Program-made: the position numbers and the translations under genes
Part shown: piece by piece, positions 1 to 5,451 of the stretch
Layout: each line of letters opens with the position of its first letter
Numbering within the stretch: position 1 is the first letter of the stretch
Notes under the pieces: generated by a model
Seen by the model: only the letters and a program-made list of their open reading frames with translations
Databases searched by the model: none
Told to the model about the DNA's origin: nothing
NCBI GenBank assembly: GCA_030045175.1
Contig: JASIBM010000531.1
Coordinates: 1-5,765 of the forward strand
Reading direction: 5' to 3'
Source of the DNA: Streptosporangiaceae bacterium
GTDB taxonomy: Bacteria; Actinomycetota; Actinomycetes; Streptosporangiales; Streptosporangiaceae
DNA: 5,765 nucleotides

Positions 1-50
1 GAAGAATCGGACCGATCCGCCATTCATCAGAAGATAATGATCAAGGTCTG

Positions 51-81
51 TGACGTGAGGTGACTGAGTTGACGGTGTGAC
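51..81 (+). repeat. Four TGAC boxes at near helical spacing
   Basis: The tetramer TGAC occurs at 51, 61, 70 and 78, that is at intervals of 10, 9 and 8 bases; the first and last are within TGTGAC. Direct repeats spaced close to one helical turn are a common layout for response-regulator binding. No gene start is nearby on either strand, so a role is speculative and chance is a real possibility. Confidence 0.25.
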
Positions 82-133
82 AGCGTGTAGCCACAGGCGC
101 CCTCGATCACCGACAACGGGGCAGTGAGCCTGA

Positions 134-244
134 CGAAGACAGTCCGGCCACCCTCGGCTTGCACTATGCGCCAGGCCACGGCCGCGAAGGCAGTCCGGCC
201 ACCCTCGGCTTACACTATGCGCCAGGCCACGGCCGCGAAGGCAG
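134..244 (+). repeat. 51-bp tandem repeat, about 2.2 copies
   Basis: The core agtccggccaccctcggctt at 141 recurs at 192. The period is exactly 51 bases, and the match runs from CGAAG at 134 through the second copy to a partial third copy (CGAAGGCAG, 236-244). Only two differences separate the copies: A139 versus G190 and G161 versus A212. The near identity points to a recent duplication. The unit is 17 codons long, so open frames pass through it on both strands, but no frame looks like a real protein. It lies directly downstream of the truncated kinase-like gene in that gene's direction. Confidence 0.9.
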
Positions 245-285
245 CGAACCGAGGCAACCCATCGGGACCACCCCAGGCAGAGTTG

Positions 286-399
286 TTAGTGAAGATGAGG
301 CTGAAAGAGCGAGAATCCGGTGAGCTTGGCCAGGGCGGTTGCCACCGTGAGCTTGCCGCTCGCTGGCGGACCATAGAGGTAGAGCAGCGCCGGCTGCAT
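286..399 (-). pseudogene. Truncated P-loop kinase-like gene, 5' fragment
   Basis: On the minus strand, directly after lysA, an ATG at 399-397 shares its A with the lysA TGA (TGATG), a typical translational coupling arrangement. The frame reads 37 residues to TAA at 286-288. It opens with a hydrophobic beta strand (ALLYLYG, residues 4-10) running into a Walker A loop GPPASGKLT (10-18), then ALAKLTG and LF. This resembles the start of small AAA-type nucleoside or antibiotic kinase-like ATPases, where GPPAxGKLTVA, LTG and LFxNHL are usual. Those proteins are commonly about 170-190 residues, so most of the protein, including any Walker B and lid region, is missing. Where the family usually has a Asn-His-Leu segment, the sequence reads QPHLH and stops. 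The other minus frames past this point show no family motif that I recognise, so a single frameshift does not obviously restore it. A deletion associated with the 51-bp repeat is possible. The family call rests on a short match, and a genuine small protein cannot be excluded. Confidence 0.6.
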
Positions 400-1646
400 C
401 AGCAGTCGACTTCACGGGCCATCAGGTCCTCGTAGGTCTCGCGGCGGACGGCGAGCCTGGCGCGCCCGCGGTCACAGAAGACCACGGGAGGCCGGAGCGC
501 GCCGTTGTAGTTGTTGGCCATGGTGTAGCAGTAGGCGCCGGTGACCGGCACCACGATCAGGTCACCGACCCTCGGGTCGGCAAGCTCGACGTCGGGGGTG
601 ATCACATCGCCGGACTCGCAGTGCCTGCCGACCAGGTCGGCCAGCACGGGCCGGGCGCTCCACCGGCCGACGACGAGCGGCGCGAAGCGGTAGCCGTAGA
701 GCGAGTGCTCCAGGTTGTCGCCCATCCCCCCGTCGACCGCCACGTGGATCTTGCCTGCGCGCTTCACCGTGACCACCCGGTACAGCGTCAGGCCCGCGCC
801 CGCGACCACAGAGCGACCCGGTTCTAGCAGGATGTCGATGTCGGCGCCCAGGTGCTCGTGCGCGGCCGCGACGGCACGGCCGACGTGCTCGTCGATCGAC
901 GGAGCCTGGTCCGGGCGGACGTAGCGGACCGCGAGCCCGCCGCCGAAGTCATACACGCCGAACCGCTCCAGGCTGGCCAGCGCGGCTATCGCGGCCTCGA
1001 ACTGACCGACGTCCGTGATCTGCGAGCCTATGTGCGCGTGCAGGCCGTGCAACTCGATCGCCGGCACCGCGCGGATCCTGGCGATCGCCTCGGGCACCTG
1101 CTCGACAGGCAACCCGAACTTGGAATGCTTGCCGCCGGTCGCCAGGGCCGAGTGGGTCTGCGACTCGATTCCCGGGCTGACGCGCAGCAGCGCGGGCGCC
1201 GGCCGGCGAGCGAGGCGCTCGATCCTGTCGATGTCATCGAAGCCGTCTATGACGATGTAGCCGATGCCCGCGTCCAGGGCGAGCCGGATGTCCTCATCCG
1301 ACTTGGCGTTGCCGTGCATGACGATCTTCGCTGGATCGGCGCCCGCCGCCAGGGCCATCCGCAGCTCACCCGCACCAACCACGTCGCAGCCAAGACCCTC
1401 CTCGGCGAGCAGCCTGATCACTGCGACGGAAGGAAACGCCTTGACCGCGAAGCACACCCGGCCGCGCGGGTGCCGCCCGGTCAGCGCGGCCAGGTACAGC
1501 CTGGCCGTGGCGCGCAGCGCCTGCTCGTCGATGACGTAGGCGGGCGTGCCGAATCGCTCGGCGACCTCGGTGAGCAGGCAACCGCCCACCGCTATGTCGT
1601 CGCCCGCGACAGCGGCGGACGGCGGCAGCAATGACAGGTCAGCCAT
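399..1646 (-). CDS. lysA: Diaminopimelate decarboxylase
   Basis: Cytoplasmic PLP enzyme that decarboxylates meso-2,6-diaminopimelate to L-lysine, the last step of the lysine pathway. The 415 residues show the alanine-racemase-like barrel followed by a beta domain. The PLP lysine is K69 in CFAVKAF; HGNAKS (111-116) and SKFGL (175-179) are typical. HAHIGSQI (203-210), the glycine-rich phosphate loop DFGGGLAV (233-240) and EPGRSVV (275-281) are all present. In the C-terminal domain CESGD (343-347) carries the active-site cysteine, and GAYCYTMANNYNG (370-382) carries the tyrosine that contacts PLP. These specificity motifs favour diaminopimelate over ornithine or arginine. Length is slightly short for an actinobacterial LysA but no motif is missing. 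The ATG at 1646 fits because the N-terminus (IAVGGCLLTEVAERFGTP) aligns with the family. The ribosome binding site is weak (only an AGGT, inside a dyad). It is divergent from the universal stress gene, so it is first in its transcript, with the kinase fragment coupled behind it. Confidence 0.96.
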   Translation of the reverse strand: MADLSLLPPSAAVAGDDIAVGGCLLTEVAERFGTPAYVIDEQALRATARLYLAALTGRHPRGRVCFAVKAFPSVAVIRLLAEEGLGCDVVGAGELRMALAAGADPAKIVMHGNAKSDEDIRLALDAGIGYIVIDGFDDIDRIERLARRPAPALLRVSPGIESQTHSALATGGKHSKFGLPVEQVPEAIARIRAVPAIELHGLHAHIGSQITDVGQFEAAIAALASLERFGVYDFGGGLAVRYVRPDQAPSIDEHVGRAVAAAHEHLGADIDILLEPGRSVVAGAGLTLYRVVTVKRAGKIHVAVDGGMGDNLEHSLYGYRFAPLVVGRWSARPVLADLVGRHCESGDVITPDVELADPRVGDLIVVPVTGAYCYTMANNYNGALRPPVVFCDRGRARLAVRRETYEDLMAREVDC

Positions 1647-1649
1647 GCG

Positions 1650-1664
1650 GGCAGGTTACCTGCC
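1650..1664. promoter_or_regulatory. 15-bp dyad before lysA, possible operator
   Basis: GGCAGGT-T-ACCTGCC is a perfect inverted repeat with 7-bp arms around one central base. It begins 4 bases upstream of the lysA ATG and lies 32 bases before the start of the divergent universal stress gene. It covers the only Shine-Dalgarno-like bases of lysA (AGGT on the minus strand). As RNA it could form only a short stem after opening the centre, so a protein operator is the more natural reading. Function is inferred from symmetry and position only. Confidence 0.4.
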
Positions 1665-1687
1665 GGGGCTCGGTGTCGCGGCCGGAC

Positions 1688-1695
1688 GGAGGGGG
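1688..1695 (+). promoter_or_regulatory. Ribosome binding site of the universal stress gene
   Basis: GGAGGGGG ends one base before the ATG at 1697, with the GGAGG core 4 bases from it. This site fixes the start there rather than at the upstream in-frame ATG at 1631, which would lie inside lysA on the opposite strand and has no such site. Confidence 0.75.
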
Positions 1696-1696
1696 C

Positions 1697-2158
1697 ATGG
1701 CCAGGGATGAGGTGCCAGAGCGCGTGGTGGTTGGGATTGACGGATCCCCAGCCTCGGCGCTGGCGTTGGCGTGGGCCGCCAGGTATGCCAAGGCGGTAGG
1801 CGCGCACCTGCGCGCGGTGCTTGCCTGGCAGCATCCCGCGGCCGCCCGGCCGACGCAGCCGGGCATCGCGCTTGCGGGCCTTCGGGCTGAGGCCGAGGCA
1901 GCAAAGCAGGAGGAACTCGACAAGGCGGTCGCCGCCACACTTGGTGAGCCGCCCTACGTCGGGGTCGAGTCCAAGCTCGTGTACGGGCACGCGTCGCAAG
2001 CCCTGATCGAGGAGTCCGCCGACGCGGACCTGCTCGTGGTCGGCAGCAGGGGCTACGACGGGTTCACCGGCATGCTGCTCGGCTCGGTCAGCCTGCAGTG
2101 CGTGACGCACGCGGCCTGCCCGGTGACCGTCGTTCGCCACCCGTCGCAGCGCCAGTGA
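1697..2158 (+). CDS. Universal stress protein (UspA family), ATP-binding type
   Basis: Single-domain universal stress protein of 153 residues, a normal family length. It should fold as an alpha/beta nucleotide-binding domain, dimerise in the cytoplasm and bind ATP. The first strand gives VVVGIDGS (10-17), with the adenine-contacting aspartate D15. The C-terminal signature is G116-S-R-G119, nine residues, then G129-S130, which fits the G-2x-G-9x-G(S/T) phosphate-binding pattern of the ATP-binding subgroup. CPVTVVR near the end is also typical. The start is set by the GGAGG site at 1688. The gene is divergent from lysA with a 50-bp gap and convergent with the Rv1733c-like gene 31 bp downstream. 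Many actinobacterial proteins of this family are induced by hypoxia or nutrient stress; that this one is so regulated is an inference from its neighbour. Confidence 0.93.
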   Translation: MARDEVPERVVVGIDGSPASALALAWAARYAKAVGAHLRAVLAWQHPAAARPTQPGIALAGLRAEAEAAKQEELDKAVAATLGEPPYVGVESKLVYGHASQALIEESADADLLVVGSRGYDGFTGMLLGSVSLQCVTHAACPVTVVRHPSQRQ

Positions 2159-2189
2159 GCCGGGCGCGACGCTTCCGAGTCACTGCGGC

Positions 2190-2777
2190 CTATCGGCGCG
2201 TGGTCCAGCGCGGGCCGACCATGGACCACTCGATCGCCCAGCGCGCCAGTCTTCGGTGATTGAGCAGCACCCTGGCGCAGCCCGCCACGGCGAACGCCAC
2301 CAGCACGGCGCCGATCAGCGTGAAGATCTCGGCGAGCACGACCCGCATCAGCACGAGCCCTGGGGTCACCGGCGACTGGTTGGTCACCCGGCCCGCTCCG
2401 TTCAGCCACACGGTGATCACCGTGCCGGCCGGGGTACCTGCCGCGGTCGGCACCAACCCCGTCCTGACCTGACCCGGCGCCACCTTCCACCTGCCCGGCA
2501 CCCACCTCGTCGCCATCGCGCCGTATGGGTTGGTCGATTGCGGCGCGGGCCTGGTCAAGACCGCGTCGACCTCCCGCCATGAGCGCTCGGACCTGACCTC
2601 GCGCAACCCGCTGGCGTTGGTCGCGTGGCCGACTGCGACAGCGAGTATCGGCCCGCAGACCAGGAAGGCAAGCACAAGCGCGATCCGAATCGCGCTCTCG
2701 ATACGGTCTGTCCGCCGGCGCAGCGGATTACCGTCCACTCCAAGCCACCTGACAATCCGCCAGGTGAGCGGGCGCAT
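2190..2777 (-). CDS. Rv1733c-like two-helix membrane protein
   Basis: With the ATG at 2777 the product has 195 residues, close to the 210 of mycobacterial Rv1733c, a DosR-regulon membrane protein of unknown biochemical role. A basic start contains NPLRRRTDRIE (17-27), matching the NPLxRxTDRxE motif of that family. TM1 follows at about 29-50. Residues 51-140 form a probable extracytoplasmic domain containing the VPGRW, GTVITVW and NGAG motifs, and TM2 is at about 146-171. The short cytoplasmic tail has WAIEW and GPRWTTRR, also usual for the family. The frame stays open upstream to 3110, but the extra residues are arginine-rich and unconserved in look. Other starts are GTG at 2816 and ATG at 2951, and none of them has a good ribosome binding site, so the exact start is uncertain. 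It is convergent with the universal stress gene; both families belong to the dormancy regulon in Mycobacterium. Confidence 0.82.
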   Translation of the reverse strand: MRPLTWRIVRWLGVDGNPLRRRTDRIESAIRIALVLAFLVCGPILAVAVGHATNASGLREVRSERSWREVDAVLTRPAPQSTNPYGAMATRWVPGRWKVAPGQVRTGLVPTAAGTPAGTVITVWLNGAGRVTNQSPVTPGLVLMRVVLAEIFTLIGAVLVAFAVAGCARVLLNHRRLARWAIEWSMVGPRWTTRR

Positions 2778-2886
2778 CAACCGCGTCGCTCGGCGCCGGC
2801 CCCCCGTACGTCGCACCCAGATATCATTCCCGTCGGCCGGCGTTTTCCACCTCGTGACGCCGCCAAGCCGAATAGCGCACGCACGA

Positions 2887-2903
2887 AGATCTCGGGGAGA
2901 TCT
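2887..2903. promoter_or_regulatory. 17-bp dyad AGATCTC-GGG-GAGATCT, possible operator
   Basis: Perfect 7-bp arms flank three G bases. It lies 55 bases upstream of the putative -35 box for the rightward gene and about 110 bases upstream of the leftward start. Each arm contains the self-complementary AGATCT, so the two hexamers also form a direct repeat. The symmetry fits a dimeric regulator site; which regulator is unknown. Confidence 0.45.
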
Positions 2904-2957
2904 CACGCGCAGCGCCAGAAGCCCCGGGCCTTCCCAGCGAATTCCCAGCATCGCATC

Positions 2958-2988
2958 TTGACCCGGTCGTGCGCAGGCCGGGGATAAT
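2958..2988 (+). promoter_or_regulatory. Candidate sigma-70-type promoter for the secreted repeat protein
   Basis: TTGACC (2958-2963) is one base from the -35 consensus and GATAAT (2983-2988) one base from the -10 consensus. The spacer is 19 bases, slightly long. Transcription would start near 2995, leaving a leader of about 100 bases that includes the hairpin at 3006-3022. Confidence 0.45.
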
Positions 2989-3005
2989 CCGACATACGCA
3001 TTCCG

Positions 3006-3022
3006 ACCGCAGCAGGTGCGGT
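3006..3022 (+). promoter_or_regulatory. Small inverted repeat in the leader of the secreted repeat gene
   Basis: ACCGCA and TGCGGT are perfect 6-bp arms around a 5-base spacer. If the promoter at 2958 is used, the arms lie in the transcript leader and could fold as a hairpin with loop GCAGG; as DNA they could bind a dimeric regulator. Confidence 0.3.
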
Positions 3023-3082
3023 AGGACTGGGATGACCCTGGCCCATCGAGCGTGCTGCTGCCCGGACCCCACCGGCGCTCAC

Positions 3083-3091
3083 GAGGGAGGG
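3083..3091 (+). promoter_or_regulatory. Ribosome binding site of the secreted repeat gene
   Basis: GAGGGAGGG ends 5 bases before the ATG at 3097, a good spacing. It selects that start over the in-frame start at 3052 and over the internal ATG at 3142, neither of which has a comparable site. Confidence 0.75.
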
Positions 3092-3096
3092 TTGCC

Positions 3097-3951
3097 ATGT
3101 CGCGCCACACAGTTCGCGACTACCACGATCGGCGCACGTTAATGCGAGTCACCGGCTACCGGGTAGCGGTGACGGCCGCGGGCCTGACACTGCTCGGCAC
3201 CATCGGCGTGCTGCCGAGCGCGGTCGCGTCGTCGGCTCGGCCAGTGGTAGTGGTGGCCAAGCTGGACCACCAACTCTGCTACACAGCCACGGCCAAGGGC
3301 TTTCAGATCCCGACCGGGGTCGTGCTGAAGAACCAGTTCAACCCCAAGGGATTCGCGGTGCGGATTGGCCCGGCCGTGCTGCACTGCAATCCAGTAGAAA
3401 AGATCATCCCCGGCGCCAAGTTCCCGATCACCAACCCGGCCGCGCACCTGGCCTGCTTCAAGATCGCCGCACCCCAGCAGTCCCTGCCGCAAGTAAATGT
3501 CACGAACCAGTTCGGCACGGCGGACCTCAGCGTGGGTCAGCCCCGCTTGCTGTGCCTGCCCTCGTGGAAGCGGATAGTCGGCCCGCCGGTCACCAAGCTG
3601 GCACAGCCGCCGGGCCTGGGCCACTTCACCTGCTATCCGGTGAAGGTCACGCAGGGGGCCTACCATGTGCCCAGCGGCATCATGCTCAAGGATGAGTTCA
3701 CTCCAAAGCCGGTAAACGTGACGGTGAGCACCACCCCGGTACTGCTCTGCGTACCGACGCTGAAGTTCATCAACGGGGCCAACAGGAGCCCGTACATCAA
3801 CAAGCTGCACCTGCTGTGCTTCCCGGTCAGCAAGACTCCGATCAAGCCGCAGGTGTTCGACAAGAACCAGTTCGGCACGGCCGCCGTGCGCATCGGTCAC
3901 ACGACGCTGCTCTGCCTGCCCTCGACCAAGACGATAATCAGCACCGGATAA
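3097..3951 (+). CDS. Secreted four-repeat cysteine-pair protein (DUF7450-like)
   Basis: The 284-residue protein starts with a basic stretch, then a hydrophobic core (about 22-44, VAVTAAGLTLLGTIG) ending AVASSA, which is a signal peptide with likely cleavage near 44-47. The DRRTLMR ahead of the core is loosely Tat-like. The mature part is four related repeats beginning near residues 58, 118, 176 and 238. Each reads H-x-x-C-(Y/F), a strand, an (N/D)(Q/E)F motif, then LxC-x-P-x-x-K. There are eight cysteines (61, 97, 120, 153, 179, 218, 241, 273), two per repeat, suggesting one disulfide or paired contact each. Repeats 1 and 3 share a longer first half (IPTGVVLKNQF, VPSGIMLKDEF); repeats 2 and 4 share NQFGTA. 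The DNA is therefore two copies of a 360-base unit. I believe this matches the family called DUF7450, from memory only; the function is unknown. No catalytic motif is seen, so a cell-surface or extracellular binding role is a guess. It is monocistronic, closed by the terminator at 3975. Confidence 0.8.
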   Translation: MSRHTVRDYHDRRTLMRVTGYRVAVTAAGLTLLGTIGVLPSAVASSARPVVVVAKLDHQLCYTATAKGFQIPTGVVLKNQFNPKGFAVRIGPAVLHCNPVEKIIPGAKFPITNPAAHLACFKIAAPQQSLPQVNVTNQFGTADLSVGQPRLLCLPSWKRIVGPPVTKLAQPPGLGHFTCYPVKVTQGAYHVPSGIMLKDEFTPKPVNVTVSTTPVLLCVPTLKFINGANRSPYINKLHLLCFPVSKTPIKPQVFDKNQFGTAAVRIGHTTLLCLPSTKTIISTG

Positions 3952-3974
3952 AAGCCACAGGAAAAGCAGGCGAT

Positions 3975-4017
3975 GCGCAACAAGCGGGGGCCGGTTTCCG
4001 GCCCCCGCTTGTTGCGC
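3975..4017 (+). terminator. Strong 20-bp stem terminator after the secreted repeat gene
   Basis: Positions 3975-3994 and 3998-4017 are perfectly complementary over 20 bp with only TTT between them; the stem core is CGGGGGCCGG. It begins 23 bases after the TAA. No T tract follows, which is common for hairpin terminators of GC-rich actinobacteria. Its symmetry could also serve the opposite strand, but no minus-strand gene ends here. Confidence 0.85.
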
Positions 4018-4055
4018 GCCTCGGCTGGGCTTACCCGCGCGGAGCGACCCCGCCG

Positions 4056-4064
4056 TGGTAGCCT
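4056..4064 (+). promoter_or_regulatory. Possible extended -10 promoter of the export operon
   Basis: TGG followed by TAGCCT fits TGN-TANNNT, an extended -10 element, in the 75-base gap between the terminator and the TTG start at 4093. No convincing -35 hexamer is found at the right distance. Transcription would start near 4071. Confidence 0.3.
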
Positions 4065-4092
4065 CGCGCGGGGAAGACGGGGGTGACGGGGG

Positions 4093-5451
4093 TTGCTCAC
4101 GGGGTCGGGCGCGACCTCGGGTTCGGCGGGGGCGCCGGCGGATGCGCTGAGCGCGACATCGAGCCCGCATTCGACTTTGCCCGAGGGGGGATCCGGGCCA
4201 TCGGGACCCGGGCTGCCCCCGGGGGGCACCGTGCCCGCCCGGGCCAGCACCGCCGATCCGCTCCGGTCCAGGCGCTTCTTCTTCGGCGGGCTAGCCGCCG
4301 GGGTGCTGGCGATGTCGGTCGTAGGCCTAGCCGCCGTGACGCTCATCGAATCGCCACGCGACGTGGCCGCGCGATCGGCGGCGCCTGCCGCGTCCGTCCT
4401 CACCGCCACCGCCCGCTGGCACGTTCTCACCGACACCATCGCCGTGGCCGGCGTCGTGACCGCCGCGAGGACGATCAGCGTGACGGCCAAGGCTCCCTTC
4501 CGCGTCGTAACCGTGACCAAGATGCCGGTCAGGCCCGGCGACCGGGTGTCGCCTGGGCACGTCATCGCCGAGGTCGACGGCCGGCCGATCCTGCTGCTTC
4601 AGGGCAGGTTGCCCGCCTATCGCGACCTGCACGAGGGCGACGCCGGCCCGGACGTGGCCCAGCTGCAGGCAGCGCTAGAGCGCGTCGGGTACGCCGACTT
4701 CGATCCGGACGGCGTGTTCGGCCCCAGCACGGCGCTCGCCCTGCTGGCGCTGTATCGGCACCTCGGATACCAGGCACCGCTGTATCACCCGAGTCACCCG
4801 CGCGGCGGGCCCAAGGGCCGGGCGCCGAGCGCGTACCTGCCCATGACCGAGGTCACCTTCATCCCCGGCAGGTCCGCGCTCGTGGTCTCGGTCAATGCGC
4901 AGGTCGGGACCGTCGTGGGAGGCGGGCCGATCCTGCGGCTCGCGACCGGGCGCCCGTTCGTCGCAGCTGAGCTCGGCGCCTATCAGGTCGCGCTGGCCCG
5001 ACGGGGGATGCGGGTGGGCATCACGTCCGCCAGCCCGGCCTTGCGGGCATCAGGCAGGCTGGCGCGGATCGGCGGGCTCCCCGCACGCGATGGCGGGGCC
5101 GGGCCAGGCGCGGGCGGGCCTGGCACCGGTGGCAGCGCGACGACCAGGTACCCGATCGACGTGCGCTGCGACCGGCCGCTGCCGCAACGGCTGATCGGCA
5201 CGACGGTGCGGCTGACGCTCACGGCCCCGCTGACGACGGGACCAGTCCTGCTGGTGCCGGTGGCCGCGATCTTCGGCCCCGACCCGCACCGGGCCGCCTA
5301 CGTCGTCGAGATCGCGGGCGGCGGGCGGCGGGCGAAGGTCCCCGTCTTCACTGGCCCCGCGGCGGGCGGCCTGGTGGCCGTGCAGTCTGTGCACGCCGGA
5401 GCGCTCAGGCGCGGCGATCAGGTCGTGATCGGGACCGGGGGCCGCCCGTGA
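4093..5451 (+). CDS. Membrane-anchored HlyD/MacA-like adaptor with peptidoglycan-binding domain
   Basis: Probable adaptor of an ABC exporter, anchored in the membrane and reaching into the cell wall. From the TTG at 4093 it has 452 residues. Positions 1-57 are a disordered Gly/Ser/Pro/Ala-rich stretch, and a membrane segment lies at about 62-85 after RSRRFFFGG, which resembles a twin-arginine motif. Residues 103-165 form the first half of a barrel-sandwich (biotinyl-lipoyl-like) domain (GVVTAARTISVTAKAPFRV, GDRVSPGHVIAEVDG). Residues 178-226 are a PG_binding_1 domain (LHEGDAGPDVAQLQAAL, DPDGVFGPSTALAL). The second half of the sandwich and a beta barrel follow (VTFIPGRSALVVSV, VGGGPILRLATG, then 287-400), with a Gly-rich loop at 334-349. 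The C-terminal region (VPVFTGPAAGGLVAVQ, GDQVVIG) is the usual membrane-proximal domain. An in-frame stop at 4084 makes TTG 4093 the first possible start. GTG at 4231 behind GGGGGG is a credible shorter start (406 residues). It is coupled to the next gene by a GTGA overlap. Confidence 0.85.
   Translation: MLTGSGATSGSAGAPADALSATSSPHSTLPEGGSGPSGPGLPPGGTVPARASTADPLRSRRFFFGGLAAGVLAMSVVGLAAVTLIESPRDVAARSAAPAASVLTATARWHVLTDTIAVAGVVTAARTISVTAKAPFRVVTVTKMPVRPGDRVSPGHVIAEVDGRPILLLQGRLPAYRDLHEGDAGPDVAQLQAALERVGYADFDPDGVFGPSTALALLALYRHLGYQAPLYHPSHPRGGPKGRAPSAYLPMTEVTFIPGRSALVVSVNAQVGTVVGGGPILRLATGRPFVAAELGAYQVALARRGMRVGITSASPALRASGRLARIGGLPARDGGAGPGAGGPGTGGSATTRYPIDVRCDRPLPQRLIGTTVRLTLTAPLTTGPVLLVPVAAIFGPDPHRAAYVVEIAGGGRRAKVPVFTGPAAGGLVAVQSVHAGALRRGDQVVIGTGGRP

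Larger units (their letters stand above)
1..285. other. Left-edge stretch without a supported gene
   Basis: No reading frame here has a ribosome binding site or a recognisable protein. The first 120 bases look less GC-rich than the rest of the window. The stretch holds four TGAC boxes (51-81) and a 51-bp tandem repeat (134-244), listed separately. A plus-strand frame beginning with GTG at 124 runs through the tandem repeat to 435 and then over the lysA end on the opposite strand. It is low in information and I do not regard it as a gene. The minus-strand part may be the eroded remainder of the kinase-like gene whose front end lies at 286-399, but I could not recognise any of its later motifs here. 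Confidence 0.6.
2778..3096. other. Divergent intergenic regulatory region
   Basis: This stretch of 319 bases separates the Rv1733c-like gene (leftward) from the secreted repeat protein (rightward). It contains a 17-bp dyad (2887-2903), a sigma-70-like promoter (2958-2988), a small hairpin or operator (3006-3022) and the ribosome binding site before 3097, listed separately. I see no small gene with a ribosome binding site. Part of it could be coding if the leftward gene starts further upstream. Confidence 0.6.

Noticed and set aside
1..123. tRNA or other structured RNA at the left edge
   Set aside because: No cloverleaf, no T-loop GTTCGA-type motif and no convincing long stem could be found.
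124..435. Plus-strand 103-codon frame through the 51-bp tandem repeat
   Set aside because: GTG start without ribosome binding site, no family resemblance, and it runs antisense to the kinase fragment and into lysA.
852..1634. Plus-strand 260-codon frame opposite lysA
   Set aside because: Mirror frame of a strongly conserved LysA; Arg/Asp-rich composition typical of antisense in GC-rich DNA, and no ribosome binding site.
1631..1696. Upstream ATG extension of the universal stress gene
   Set aside because: It would add 22 residues not seen in the family, overlap the lysA start and lacks a ribosome binding site; the site at 1688 marks the ATG at 1697.
3021..3043. Possible DosR box (AGGACT...GACCC) before the secreted repeat gene
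   Set aside because: Half-site spacing is about two bases too long and the arms are not well matched to GGGACT/AGTCCC, so it is not supportable by eye.
3139..4170. Long minus-strand open frame opposite the secreted repeat gene
   Set aside because: It is antisense to a gene with signal peptide, repeats and ribosome binding site, crosses the terminator, and its product is Arg/Gln/His-rich without any motif.
4083..4970. Plus-strand 295-codon frame beginning with GTG and overlapping the adaptor
   Set aside because: Product is almost all Arg, Gly and Ala without domain features, whereas the overlapping frame carries a complete adaptor.
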